The position numbers were made by a program, and so were the translations under genes. A stretch of DNA of 64,000 bases, taken from positions 124,001 through 188,000 of the forward strand of contig NZ_SIRE01000002.1 in assembly GCF_004307995.1 (NCBI RefSeq), written 5' to 3'. Below are positions 28,611-37,240 of this stretch, piece by piece. The notes under the pieces were generated by a model that had not been told where the DNA came from, searched no databases, and saw nothing but the letters and a program-made list of their open reading frames with translations. The stretch is from Paenibacillus thalictri. GTDB taxonomy: Bacteria; Bacillota; Bacilli; Paenibacillales; NBRC-103111. Position 1 is the stretch's first letter, and each line of letters opens with the position of its first letter.

Positions 28611-29675
28611 CTAGTATATAAACATGGCATCGCCGAAGCTGAAAAACCGGTATTTCCGCTCCACCGCCTCGCGGTATGCGGCAAGAATTCGCTCTCTCCC
28701 GGCAAGTGCGCTGATTAACATCAGCAGCGTCGATTTGGGCAGATGGAAGTTGGTCAGCAGCGCATCCACCATCAACAACTCGACTCCCGGGTAGATGAAA
28801 ATACTTGTCGAGCCGCGGCACGGCTGCAGCAGGCCGCCTTGCATATGCTCGCGGGCCGCCGTTTCCAACGTGCGTGCGGAAGTGGTTCCTACAGCGATGA
28901 CGCGGTTTCCTCGCGCGCGCGCCTCGTTAATGATCCCGGCCGCTTCGGCTGAAACATGATACGATTCCTCGTGCATCTCATGCTCTTCTACTCTTTCGGC
29001 CGACACGGGACGAAACGTGCCCAGACCGACATGCAAAGTGATATAGGCTAACTTCACTCCTTTATCTACGAGCCGGTCCAAAAAAGGTTTCGTAAAATGC
29101 AATCCCGCCGTCGGAGCCGCCGCCGACCCTTCGTGTTTGGCATAAACCGTCTGATAACGTTCTTTCTCGGAAAGCTGCTCCTTAATATAAGGCGGCAGCG
29201 GCATTGAACCGAGACGCTCCAGAATTTCGTTAAAAATACCGTTGTATTCGAAGCGGACAATCCTGCCGCCCATATCGGCTTCTTCCTCTACGACCGCGGT
29301 CAGCTGCGGCAGTCCCGCACCTTCTTGATCGTCCGGGCCCGGGCCGAAATCGATCCGTGTTCCTACCTTCAATCGTTTAGCCGGACGCGCGAGCGTCTCC
29401 CACCGGTCGCCTTCAAGCTGCTTCAGCAGCAGCAGTTCGGCTTTGGCCCCGGTATCCCTCTTGACGCCAAAAAGCCGGGCGGGTATGACTCGCGTATCGT
29501 TCAACACGAGCACATCGCCGGCTTTTACATAATCGATTAATTGTTCAAACTGATGGTGCCCTACTTCACCGGTCGCTTTATTCAGCGTCAGCAGCCTCGA
29601 TGCGGTGCGATCCGCAAGCGGCGTCTGAGCGATCAGCTCTTCGGGAAGCTCGTAATCAAACAAATCCACTTCCAT
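28611..29675 (-). CDS. queA: S-adenosylmethionine:tRNA ribosyltransferase-isomerase
   Basis: QueA turns preQ1 in tRNA into epoxyqueuosine by transferring the ribosyl part of SAM. The 354-residue protein begins with the conserved [19 protein letters not shown] and carries the C-terminal [18 protein letters not shown]. Upstream neighbour is the SpoIID-like gene, downstream is tgt. Family identification is firm. Confidence 0.96.
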   Translation of the reverse strand: MEVDLFDYELPEELIAQTPLADRTASRLLTLNKATGEVGHHQFEQLIDYVKAGDVLVLNDTRVIPARLFGVKRDTGAKAELLLLKQLEGDRWETLARPAKRLKVGTRIDFGPGPDDQEGAGLPQLTAVVEEEADMGGRIVRFEYNGIFNEILERLGSMPLPPYIKEQLSEKERYQTVYAKHEGSAAAPTAGLHFTKPFLDRLVDKGVKLAYITLHVGLGTFRPVSAERVEEHEMHEESYHVSAEAAGIINEARARGNRVIAVGTTSARTLETAAREHMQGGLLQPCRGSTSIFIYPGVELLMVDALLTNFHLPKSTLLMLISALAGRERILAAYREAVERKYRFFSFGDAMFIY

Positions 29676-29682
29676 ATTTCAT

Positions 29683-31764
29683 TCATTCCTTCAGTATAGT
29701 CACTCCGACGTAATAAGCCTGGAGTATTTGTTTGTAATCGTAGCCAAGCAGCGCGTAACCTCGTGCGCCCCATTGCGACATGCCAAGCCCATGCCCGTTG
29801 CCTTTGCCTTTAAAAATAAAAGCGCGTTCCGTTCCGATCGGCAGCGGTTTGCTCTCTGCGCTTTGAGCGGCGGGCGGTTGTGACGGGCCTATCGAGGCGG
29901 GCGGCTGGCTGCCGGTCTGGCTCGAAGTTCCTTGCGGGGCCGACGGCGCCGTGGTGCCGTTTGCTCCCCATATAGTATAACTTCCCGCCTCCTCGATTTC
30001 AAACCGCGTGCTGGGAAGACCGCCAAGCACAGTCCGCAAAGCATCGGGATTCGCCACTTTCAGCGTCTGGCCGTTGGCCTTCATCTCCGTCACCCGGCCG
30101 GAAGGGCCGCGGGCCGTTACTTCCAAACTCTCCAGCTTGCCCGTAATCGGTTTATCCAACACCGCGTTGATTTTGTCCAGCAGGGAGCTGGCCGCAACCG
30201 GTCCGCGCACCCAGGAGTACGCGTTGGACTCAGGCGCCTGGTCAAGCACAGCAAAGCGGTCCCCAGTGTTCACCTTAAACAGCGACGGCGAATCCGTTCC
30301 CGGGCCCGACCGCACATTGACGGCATTGCCCGTCGATTCGTAATAAGGCAAACCCGCATCGTTTTTCTTCCCGGTATCTTTGGCATAAGCCGAGGTGATA
30401 TAGCCCATATTGCCATTTGGCATCACAACGTGCAGCCAAACGGTCTTAGTGGTTTCCGCTCCGTCGTCCGGACTTGGCACACTTTGCAAATAAGAGATCG
30501 GTTTGCCCCACACTTCGACCGGATCGGCGGTCATCCCGCCGGCGTTGGAATAAAAAAACGGCGTGATCAGACCGTCTTTGTCGGCCAGAAGTTCTCCTTC
30601 GGTAGCTTTGACGGCTTCGGCAATCGCCGGCGCTTCGCCGCCGATCCCTTTGTACACCTGATCCGAACTGGAATCGGAAACTTGAGCGACACCGTATTTT
30701 GCCCCTTGCTTCAAAGCAAACGTGCGGGCCGCTACCGCTTGCGCTTTCAATGCCTCGGCAGGCCAGCTGCTGCCTAATTCGGAGCCTACGACTGACGTTA
30801 CATAATCTTCCATCGGCAGCTCATTAACGACTGCCAGCTTACTATTCAGCTGGGATAACTCCAAGCTTCCGCGATAGGAACGGGCGGCTTTCTCCGCCAC
30901 TTTGATCCCGTCCTGCTGCGTTGTCACCTTAAGCTTCGCTCCGGCTCCTACCGCCCACAAATCGGTGGCGTTGCCGGAAGCTTTCCCGCCGCCCTCCGTC
31001 CGCTTCAGCACATACGGCGTTGCGGCGGACACCGGCTGCAGCGTCACGTTGGGCAGCTTGCCGGATACTTTTTGCTTCAGCGAGTTTAATCCGTCATTGT
31101 CCGACTCATTGCCGATGAGTGCGGCATATTGAAGTTTGCCGCCATTGTCCATATAAGCCAGATCGACGTCAAAGCCGGCCTGGGCGATCGCGCTCACTTG
31201 GGCCGCCGCATCGGCTTCGTCTGTGTAGGTACCGGCGTTCCAATGAAGCGCTCCCGCTACATACGGCGTAAAATCCTTAACCGCTTGGGCAACGGCGGCT
31301 TGCTTCAGCAGTGTATCTTTGGCGGCTTGCGCAGTCTCTTTTGTCGGATAAGGGCCCGCATACACCTGGTAGAGCGTTTCTCCCGACTTCTCTCTGCCGA
31401 TGACTCCCGCAGGCTTGTCCGTATCAGACAGCTTCTGCGCCAATGCCTGCGCCTGTTTCACATCCGTGGTCTCCAGCAGGATGAGCAGCGGTTTGTCGGC
31501 CATCGCCCGGACCGCGGTAAGGCCGGATGCGACGGAATTAAAGCCCGCAGCGGCTCCCAAAGCGGCGTCCAACCCCTGCGCGGCGGATAACGTTACAAAT
31601 GGCGTGGTCACATTATATTTGCCGTTATCCAGATATAAAGCGACTCTGATTTGATCCGATTTCGGAATATCGGCGGCTGCAGCACCGCCGGGGAGGGCAA
31701 TAAGAAAGGCCGCAGCAGCAGCGGCGGACATAAGAAATGTTTGAAAACGACGATATGATGGCAT
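29683..31764 (-). CDS. SpoIID/LytB-domain protein with SPOR domain
   Basis: The chosen start is the ATG at 31764 (MPSYRRFQTF), with AGGAGG 12 bases upstream; the ATG at 31788 lies before that site. The 693-residue protein has an N-terminal signal peptide (residues 1-31), a SPOR-like region (about 60-200, with two related halves), a SpoIID domain from about 270, an SH3-like region (about 470-550, GNAVNVRSGPGTDSPSLFKV), and the SpoIID end motif GNGHGLGMSQWGARGYALLG. SpoIID proteins are lytic transglycosylases that trim denuded peptidoglycan. This one is probably vegetative or spore-wall associated. It sits between ruvB and queA. Confidence 0.85.
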   Translation of the reverse strand: MPSYRRFQTFLMSAAAAAAFLIALPGGAAAADIPKSDQIRVALYLDNGKYNVTTPFVTLSAAQGLDAALGAAAGFNSVASGLTAVRAMADKPLLILLETTDVKQAQALAQKLSDTDKPAGVIGREKSGETLYQVYAGPYPTKETAQAAKDTLLKQAAVAQAVKDFTPYVAGALHWNAGTYTDEADAAAQVSAIAQAGFDVDLAYMDNGGKLQYAALIGNESDNDGLNSLKQKVSGKLPNVTLQPVSAATPYVLKRTEGGGKASGNATDLWAVGAGAKLKVTTQQDGIKVAEKAARSYRGSLELSQLNSKLAVVNELPMEDYVTSVVGSELGSSWPAEALKAQAVAARTFALKQGAKYGVAQVSDSSSDQVYKGIGGEAPAIAEAVKATEGELLADKDGLITPFFYSNAGGMTADPVEVWGKPISYLQSVPSPDDGAETTKTVWLHVVMPNGNMGYITSAYAKDTGKKNDAGLPYYESTGNAVNVRSGPGTDSPSLFKVNTGDRFAVLDQAPESNAYSWVRGPVAASSLLDKINAVLDKPITGKLESLEVTARGPSGRVTEMKANGQTLKVANPDALRTVLGGLPSTRFEIEEAGSYTIWGANGTTAPSAPQGTSSQTGSQPPASIGPSQPPAAQSAESKPLPIGTERAFIFKGKGNGHGLGMSQWGARGYALLGYDYKQILQAYYVGVTILKE

Positions 31765-31862
31765 AAAAAGTGACAGCCTCCTCTGCATGATGTCTACTCA
31801 TTAGACACGGAAGGCTGGAAAAAGTTTCACTTTAGCGGCAAATTGATTTTAACAAAGGTTTC

Positions 31863-32870
31863 TCAATCCGCCGACTTGGGCCTCGGCAATCCGAGATGAT
31901 CGCAAGCTTGCGGCGTAATCACACGCCCCCTAGGCGTACGCTGCAAGAAGCCGATCTGCAGCAAATAAGGCTCGTATACGTCTTCGATAGTCTGGCTTTC
32001 CTCCCCGATCGTAGCGGCAATCGTATCGAGTCCGACCGGGCCGCCTTGAAAGGAAATGACGATAGCGCGCAGCATTTTATGATCGATTTCGTCCAGTCCC
32101 AAATCGTCAACTTGGATATGCTTGAGAGCGACCCGGGCGATGTCGACCGTAATGATGCCGTCCCCTTTAACTTGAGCAAAATCCCGTACCCGTTTGAGCA
32201 GCCGGTTGGCGATCCGCGGTGTCCCCCTCGAGCGTTTGCCGATCTCCAAAGCGGCCTCGCCGACAATCTGCACCTGCAATATATCGGATGCGCGGCTGAC
32301 GATATAGGCAAGTTCGTCCACTGTGTAGAACTCCAGCCGGCTGACAACGCCGAACCGGTCGCGCAGCGGCGCGGACAACAAGCCAACCCGAGTCGTCGCC
32401 CCGATCAGTGTAAACGAAGGCAGATCAAGCCGCACCGAACGTGCGCTTGGCCCTTTGCCGATGATGATATCCAGCGCAAAATCCTCCATCGCCGGATACA
32501 GCACTTCCTCTACCGTCCGGTGCAGGCGATGGATCTCGTCGATAAACAATACGTCGCCTTCCTGCAAGTTGGTCAGAATCGCCGCCAAATCTCCCGGCCG
32601 TTCAATGGCCGGCCCCGATGTCGTGCGGATATTCACGCCCAGCTCATTGGCGATGATGTTGGAAAGCGTCGTTTTGCCAAGACCCGGCGGGCCGTATAAC
32701 AACACATGATCGAGCGCTTCCTTGCGCATTTTGGCCGCTTCTATGTAAACTTTCAAATTTTCCTTCGCTTGCGATTGCCCGATATATTCCGCTAAATAAC
32801 GCGGCCGGAGGCTGAGCTCCACCGTCTGGTCCTCCATCATCAGATGGGCGGAAATGATGCGGTCATCCAT
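31863..32870 (-). CDS. ruvB: Holliday junction helicase subunit RuvB
   Basis: RuvB is the AAA+ motor that migrates Holliday junctions. The 335-residue protein has Walker [10 protein letters not shown] (about residues 61-69), Walker [10 protein letters not shown] (about 112-120), sensor 1 ([11 protein letters not shown]), and the C-terminal winged helix with [18 protein letters not shown]. It follows ruvA. Confidence 0.97.
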   Translation of the reverse strand: MDDRIISAHLMMEDQTVELSLRPRYLAEYIGQSQAKENLKVYIEAAKMRKEALDHVLLYGPPGLGKTTLSNIIANELGVNIRTTSGPAIERPGDLAAILTNLQEGDVLFIDEIHRLHRTVEEVLYPAMEDFALDIIIGKGPSARSVRLDLPSFTLIGATTRVGLLSAPLRDRFGVVSRLEFYTVDELAYIVSRASDILQVQIVGEAALEIGKRSRGTPRIANRLLKRVRDFAQVKGDGIITVDIARVALKHIQVDDLGLDEIDHKMLRAIVISFQGGPVGLDTIAATIGEESQTIEDVYEPYLLQIGFLQRTPRGRVITPQACDHLGLPRPKSAD

Positions 32871-32893
32871 ATATGAGAGCCTCCTGTTCTACG

Positions 32894-33526
32894 TCACACA
32901 CCTTGATACAGCGCCTGCAGCGCAAGCTTCATCATTGTATCGACGGTATCGCCGTCCTTCAGCTTGCCCTTTATCGCTTGCCCTGCGCGATCCGCCTCCG
33001 CTTCCGTGTAGCCAAGCGTCATCAACGCTTCTTTCGCCTCCGCCCACGGGCCGCTTCCGGCAATAACGGAGGCAGGTTCGGCTAATGTGCCGAATGAAAA
33101 GACGGCTTCCGAGCCGGCTCCGAAAATAGTCCCCAGCTTATCTTTCAGATCCAAAATGATCCGCTGCGCCGTCTTTTTGCCGATGCCGGGCAACTTGGTC
33201 AGAAATGCGAGATTCTCCTGCTGGATCGCGGAAATAATCACTTCCGGCCGGCCCCCGGACAAAATGCCGACCGCCACTTTGGGACCGATGCCGGTCACTT
33301 CGATCAGCCTCCGGAACAGCGACTGCTCCTCGCGTGTCGCAAAGCCAAACAGCAGGTGCGCATCCTCACGCACATTGTAATGTATGTACATCGTCGTTTC
33401 TTCGCCGTCTTTGTGCTGAATCGCATACGGATTGGCGCAAAACACGCGATACCCTACGCCTCGCACGTCCAACACGACATAATCCATCTCTCTGTGAGCA
33501 ACCGTTCCTCTTAAAAAATCGATCAT
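32894..33526 (-). CDS. ruvA: Holliday junction protein RuvA
   Basis: RuvA tetramers bind the four-way junction and load RuvB. The 210-residue protein has the N-terminal OB fold (residues 1-62), two helix-hairpin-helix motifs around VTGIGPKVAVGIL and LPGIGKKTAQRIILDLKDK, and the C-terminal domain III that contacts RuvB. The ATG overlaps the ruvC stop (ATGA). Confidence 0.96.
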   Translation of the reverse strand: MIDFLRGTVAHREMDYVVLDVRGVGYRVFCANPYAIQHKDGEETTMYIHYNVREDAHLLFGFATREEQSLFRRLIEVTGIGPKVAVGILSGGRPEVIISAIQQENLAFLTKLPGIGKKTAQRIILDLKDKLGTIFGAGSEAVFSFGTLAEPASVIAGSGPWAEAKEALMTLGYTEAEADRAGQAIKGKLKDGDTVDTMMKLALQALYQGV

Positions 33527-34026
33527 CGCTTCGTTACCTCGTCTATTTTATGCTGCAGCGTAGCCGTATGAGCGTGGCAGATCGCCACAGCCAGCGCATC
33601 CGCCACGTCGTCAGGTTTCGGAACGGCCTGCAAACGCAAAAACATCTTGACCATTTCCTGCACCTGACGTTTCTCCGCCTTGCCGTAACCAACAATCGCC
33701 TGTTTCACCTGCAGCGGAGTATATTCCGAAATGGTCAGGCCCTTCTGCACCGCAGCGAGCATCAATACCCCCCGCGCCTGGCCGACCGCAAGCGCCGTCG
33801 TGACATTGCGGTTAAAAAACAGCTTTTCAATCGCCATAGCTTCCGGTTGATAAGTATCGATCAACTGAACCGCCGCTTCATAGATCGTTTTCAAGCGCAG
33901 CGCAGGATCCGTATGGGCTTCCGTCTGTATGCTGCCATATTGCACAGGTACAACCTTGCTCCCTTGTTTATCGATAAAACCGAACCCGACAATGGCATAT
34001 CCGGGGTCGATTCCCAATATTCTCAT
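33523..34026 (-). CDS. ruvC: Holliday junction resolvase RuvC
   Basis: RuvC cleaves Holliday junctions. I start at the ATG at 34026 (MRILGIDPGYAIVGFG) after GGGAG; the longer frame to 34143 has no family sequence. The 167 residues show the acidic residues of the active site in GIDPG (Asp7), EKLFF, and DVADALAVA with following His. B. subtilis lacks ruvC (it uses RecU), so its presence here fits the Paenibacillus lineage. Confidence 0.94.
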   Translation of the reverse strand: MRILGIDPGYAIVGFGFIDKQGSKVVPVQYGSIQTEAHTDPALRLKTIYEAAVQLIDTYQPEAMAIEKLFFNRNVTTALAVGQARGVLMLAAVQKGLTISEYTPLQVKQAIVGYGKAEKRQVQEMVKMFLRLQAVPKPDDVADALAVAICHAHTATLQHKIDEVTKR

Positions 34027-34119
34027 GCCGACACGCTCCCTTGGGTCACAAAACACGAACATATGTGTTCTTATGCCATTATAACAGAGAAGCGCGCAAA
34101 GAGATAGCCCGGGCAACGC

Positions 34120-34167
34120 AAAAAAGCCCTGTTCGCCAGCCAAATTCGGCCTTTAAAAGGGCTTCTT
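34120..34167 (-). terminator. bofC terminator
   Basis: AGCCCTTTT...AGGGCT with a TTTTTT tail on the minus strand lies after the bofC stop and before ruvC, so the RuvABC genes and bofC are separate units. Confidence 0.75.
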
Positions 34168-34196
34168 GCACATTGCTCACCTTGACGGATTTGTCC

Positions 34197-34886
34197 TTAC
34201 TTCACATCCGGCTGTGTCATCACTTTTTCCGTTTCCTCCACAGCATAATCGCTGAAAGTCGAGATGATGCTGTTGTATTCGTCCAGATCGGTCACACGAA
34301 TTCCGCTATACAACTGATCAACCGTTTCCAGCGGCAGGCTGCTTTTCAGAAAGTTGATGTTTAATTGGAAAAACGTCCGGATGACGTTATCTTTGCCGGG
34401 CACTCCGTTAAACAGCGACAAGTTGCCCTTTTCGTCCAGACCGAAATAGGCATGCTCCTTGCACTGCTGCGAAAGGTCCTCGACCGTTTGAACAAAATAA
34501 ACTTTGCCTGCTTCGTCTAACGACAAAGCCAGATCCGGGTGCTCTTTCGCGTATTTTAATATATCATCGGGCTGAAGCAGCCCCAAGCTTTGCAATTCCT
34601 CACCGCAAATATACGATTTCTTGATAAACGTTTCCCGCTGCTGGCGGCTGTTTTTGATGACGGCAATCTGCTCCTCCATATTACGGACCGGCTCCTGCCG
34701 GATATAGCCGAACACGCTGCGGTCCGGGCTTAGCTCCGCCTTGCCGCCCGATCCGGGTTCATGAACTTTACCGTACAACCATACCGAAGCGCCACAGAGC
34801 ACGAGGAACGCAAGACCGAACGCCAAACTGCGGCGCCTTGCACGCAGCTTTTTCTTTAATTGTTTAAACCAACTGAGAAAAATCAT
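34197..34886 (-). CDS. bofC: Forespore protein BofC (bypass-of-forespore C)
   Basis: BofC controls the SpoIVB checkpoint that activates sigma-K in B. subtilis. I chose the ATG at 34886, 6 bases after AAGGGG, over the one at 34892, which has none. The 229-residue protein has a signal anchor near residues 20-40 (SLAFGLAFLVLCGASVWLYG) and the BofC C-terminal region with YFGLDEKGNLSLFNGVPGKD and IIRTFFQLNI-like sequence. Distant from the B. subtilis protein but same place in the chromosome. Confidence 0.8.
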   Translation of the reverse strand: MIFLSWFKQLKKKLRARRRSLAFGLAFLVLCGASVWLYGKVHEPGSGGKAELSPDRSVFGYIRQEPVRNMEEQIAVIKNSRQQRETFIKKSYICGEELQSLGLLQPDDILKYAKEHPDLALSLDEAGKVYFVQTVEDLSQQCKEHAYFGLDEKGNLSLFNGVPGKDNVIRTFFQLNINFLKSSLPLETVDQLYSGIRVTDLDEYNSIISTFSDYAVEETEKVMTQPDVK

Positions 34887-34954
34887 TCGCATCCCCTTCT
34901 TATGTGTACGTTTATTAACTATATTTCCCAAGGGGGAAAGCGTTATACATGCCC

Positions 34955-34994
34955 AAAAAAGAAAAACGCCCTTTCGCAAATAGCGAAGAGCGCA
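34955..34994 (-). terminator. Terminator after the 49-residue zinc-ribbon gene
   Basis: GCGCTCTTCGC pairs with GCGAAAGGGCG (one bulged A), followed by TTTTTCTTTT on the minus strand. Confidence 0.7.
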
Positions 34995-35013
34995 TGCAAT
35001 CTTATGAATATGC

Positions 35014-35163
35014 CTATTGTTGGGAATCGGCGGGCTCATTATCTGGAACATCGCCTTCACGTTCTTCGGAAATACGGGAGCCTTCCCGGCAATCTCCGCA
35101 TATCCAGTGGTTTCCGCTGCTGCCGTGTCCTAGCGTTTTACCGCAATTGCCGCAAGTAATCAT
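35014..35163 (-). CDS. Small zinc-ribbon protein, 49 residues
   Basis: The frame from an ATG at 35163 (GGAGGGG seven bases upstream) encodes MITCGNCGKTLGHGSSGNHW, then ICGDCREGS and an acidic tail. The CGNC and CGDC pairs are 22 residues apart, a one-zinc ribbon. It lies between the safA and bofC terminators, so it is its own unit. I do not recognise a named family. Confidence 0.65.
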   Translation of the reverse strand: MITCGNCGKTLGHGSSGNHWICGDCREGSRISEEREGDVPDNEPADSQQ

Positions 35164-35224
35164 CAAGTTCCCCTCCATCGTTAGAACGGATATGGTTGTT
35201 CTTTTAGAATAAGGAACTCTAAGC

Positions 35225-35252
35225 AAAAAAGCTGTGACCAAAATCACAGCTT
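35225..35252 (-). terminator. safA terminator
   Basis: AAGCTGTGA...TCACAGCTT with a TTTTTT tail, eight bases after the safA stop on the minus strand. Confidence 0.85.
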
Positions 35253-35259
35253 CGCCAAA

Positions 35260-36885
35260 CTATCTGTTAACCCATGGTATATTTTCACGGTAAATCCGTT
35301 CTTGTTTCTTTTTGCTGTTTTTCCTAATGAGGCTGTTGATTGCCGCTTTCGCACTGGACGGCTTTTTCTTGCGGGAAGCCGAACGGGCGGCGGCGGGTTC
35401 TTGCTCCTTCACCGGTTGAGCTGAAACGGCGCCTGTTTGTTCATTTCCTCTTTTGTGGCAATCGCATTCCTTTTCAGCCTGCTGCACTCCAAATGTCCCG
35501 TACGGCGAGACAAACGGGGAGTTGAACATCGGACCGTAAGCTGCTCCCGGGAATGGGGAAGCTTGAACCCCGGCGGTTCCCGGAAAGCCGTGCAGCTGCA
35601 TTTCGGCTTGCCCATATGGGAAAAACGAAGGCTGCTGGGAAAATCCGGGCATCATGTTCGGGTTGGCGCCAAACATTTCTGGACTGACGTGATACATTTC
35701 CGGACTGACTTGATACATCTCCGGGGAAGCGTTAAACATCTGAGCGGGCTGCACGGCTCCGTGGCCTCCGCACCCGCAGCCGCAATCGCTTTTCGGAGCG
35801 GCCTGCTCAAACATCGGCATCGCCGGAAATGGAGGAGTGGGCGTAAACGCCGGGTAATTCGGGAACATCGGCATCTGCTGGAAGGCCGGCATCTGATCTA
35901 CGCAGGGCAGCTCTTGCGGCGCCCATTGGATCGGATTGACGGCATGGTGCATATGATGATGAACAGGCGCTTGCTCATATATGTTAATTTCCTGCTCTTG
36001 CAGCGATACTTCCACCGCAGGCATTTGGAATTGCTGAAATGGCGGTACGGCCGGCATTTCAGGCGCTTTGGGCACATAAGCCTCCGGAAACGCAAATCCG
36101 GCTTTCGGCATTTCCATGGACGGCGATGTGACGTTCGGCATGGATATGTTAGGCATCGATGAAATAGGCGAAGTAAAGTTAGGCATCGATGAGATTGGCG
36201 ACGTGAAGTTAGGCGTCGTCTCCATCGGCTCCATTCCTTTAAGCGGTGTCTCCATCGGCGATACTTCTTTCGGCAGCGTTTGGACCGGTGCCATTTCTTT
36301 AGGCGCTGGCGCTGTTTCGATCGGCGCTATTTCCTTAGGAGCCGTTTCGATTGGCGCTGCTTCCTTAGGAGTCGTCTCGATTGGCGCAACTTCCTTAGGA
36401 GCTGTCTCGATTGGCGCAACCTCTTTGGGAGGGGTTTCGATCGGCGCGACGGGAGCAGTCGGTGGAACGACAATTTGCGATGTATTTTTTTTGTTGTTAG
36501 GCAGATGGCCGTGATGCTGAGTTTGACCATGATGATGTTGCTGTTGCTGTTTTCCCAATTTCGGAATGTACACTACCTCTCCGGTCATAAGCACATTCGG
36601 GTTTTTCAGCTGCGGATTGGCCGAAATCATTTCCGCCAGCGGGATCCCCCAAGCCTTGCCAAGTTTCCAAAGCGTATCGCCTTGCACGACTAAATGCTTA
36701 TACAAGTAGTCTGAGGGCGGCTCCACCGACATTGGAGATGAGGGGATTTTCACTTTCATCCCCACCTCAATCGCGTTAGGATCGGCGATTTGCGGGTTGG
36801 CTGCAATCAATTTTTCCAAATCAACGCCATATTTTTGTGACAGATCATACAACGTATCGCCTGATTTCACGATATGGATTTTCAC
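35260..36885 (-). CDS. safA: SafA-like spore coat assembly protein, two LysM domains and repeats
   Basis: SafA organises the inner coat of the spore at the cortex interface. The start is a GTG at 36885 with AGGAGGT upstream. The 541-residue protein begins with two LysM domains (about residues 2-47 and 63-108; IVKSGDTLYDLSQKYGVDLE and VVQGDTLWKLGKAWGI). A proline-rich stretch of about eight copies of a ten-residue motif close to APIETxPKEV follows (about 145-225), then NFTSPISSMP repeats, then MYQVSPEM-type repeats, a cysteine-rich CGCGCGG, and a basic tail. It is bigger and more repetitive than the B. subtilis SafA, which has one LysM. Uncertain whether it is an exact orthologue. Confidence 0.8.
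   Translation of the reverse strand: MKIHIVKSGDTLYDLSQKYGVDLEKLIAANPQIADPNAIEVGMKVKIPSSPMSVEPPSDYLYKHLVVQGDTLWKLGKAWGIPLAEMISANPQLKNPNVLMTGEVVYIPKLGKQQQQHHHGQTQHHGHLPNNKKNTSQIVVPPTAPVAPIETPPKEVAPIETAPKEVAPIETTPKEAAPIETAPKEIAPIETAPAPKEMAPVQTLPKEVSPMETPLKGMEPMETTPNFTSPISSMPNFTSPISSMPNISMPNVTSPSMEMPKAGFAFPEAYVPKAPEMPAVPPFQQFQMPAVEVSLQEQEINIYEQAPVHHHMHHAVNPIQWAPQELPCVDQMPAFQQMPMFPNYPAFTPTPPFPAMPMFEQAAPKSDCGCGCGGHGAVQPAQMFNASPEMYQVSPEMYHVSPEMFGANPNMMPGFSQQPSFFPYGQAEMQLHGFPGTAGVQASPFPGAAYGPMFNSPFVSPYGTFGVQQAEKECDCHKRGNEQTGAVSAQPVKEQEPAAARSASRKKKPSSAKAAINSLIRKNSKKKQERIYRENIPWVNR
36120..36470. repeat. Internal tandem repeats in safA
   Basis: A 30-bp unit encoding a decapeptide repeats about eight times at 36220-36460. 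A second 30-bp tandem unit (NFTSPISSMP, ten residues) lies at about 36145-36210. These can expand or contract by slippage and change the length of the protein. Confidence 0.75.
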
Positions 36886-36887
36886 TT

Positions 36888-36968
36888 TTATGCTACCTCC
36901 TCAAAATTTTGTTGCCAGAGGCAACCGGGCGGCAAGCGCGCTAGAAAGACCGTTCCGCCAACCGGCAC
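36888..36968 (-). CDS. Possible 26-residue upstream peptide of safA
   Basis: A minus-strand frame from a GTG at 36968 to a TAA at 36888 encodes VPVGGTVFLARLPPGCLW and eight more residues, ending three bases before the safA start. GGGGG is eight bases before the GTG, an acceptable ribosome site. The safA ribosome site lies inside this frame, so its translation could influence safA. It may also be chance. Confidence 0.3.
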   Translation of the reverse strand: MPVGGTVFLARLPPGCLWQQNFEEVA

Positions 36969-37185
36969 AGACGTTTCCCCCTGATTTACGGAAAAAAAGC
37001 CTGAAGAATCGATTCGGTGTCTCGGCTTTAGGGCCGCATGCAATAACAGTACAGTTTATGCAGCACTTGGGCTTTTGTACCTCCTAATTCGCAAAACAAT
37101 GAAAAAATAGCTTGAAAACAAGAAAAAACCCGACTGAAAAACATGAGGCGGGCAGCCGCGGCATGAAACATCGTTTTTTAACGCC

Positions 37186-37226
37186 AAAAAAGCCGCATGG
37201 CTGCTGGTTAGGCAACTGCGGCTTTC
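37186..37226 (-). terminator. ahpF terminator
   Basis: GCCGCA and TGCGGC arms with a loop of about 17 bases and a T run on the minus strand, shortly after the ahpF stop. A second weak hairpin with a TTTTTT tail lies downstream at about 37120. Confidence 0.75.
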
Positions 37227-37240
37227 TTTTCTTACCGTTA

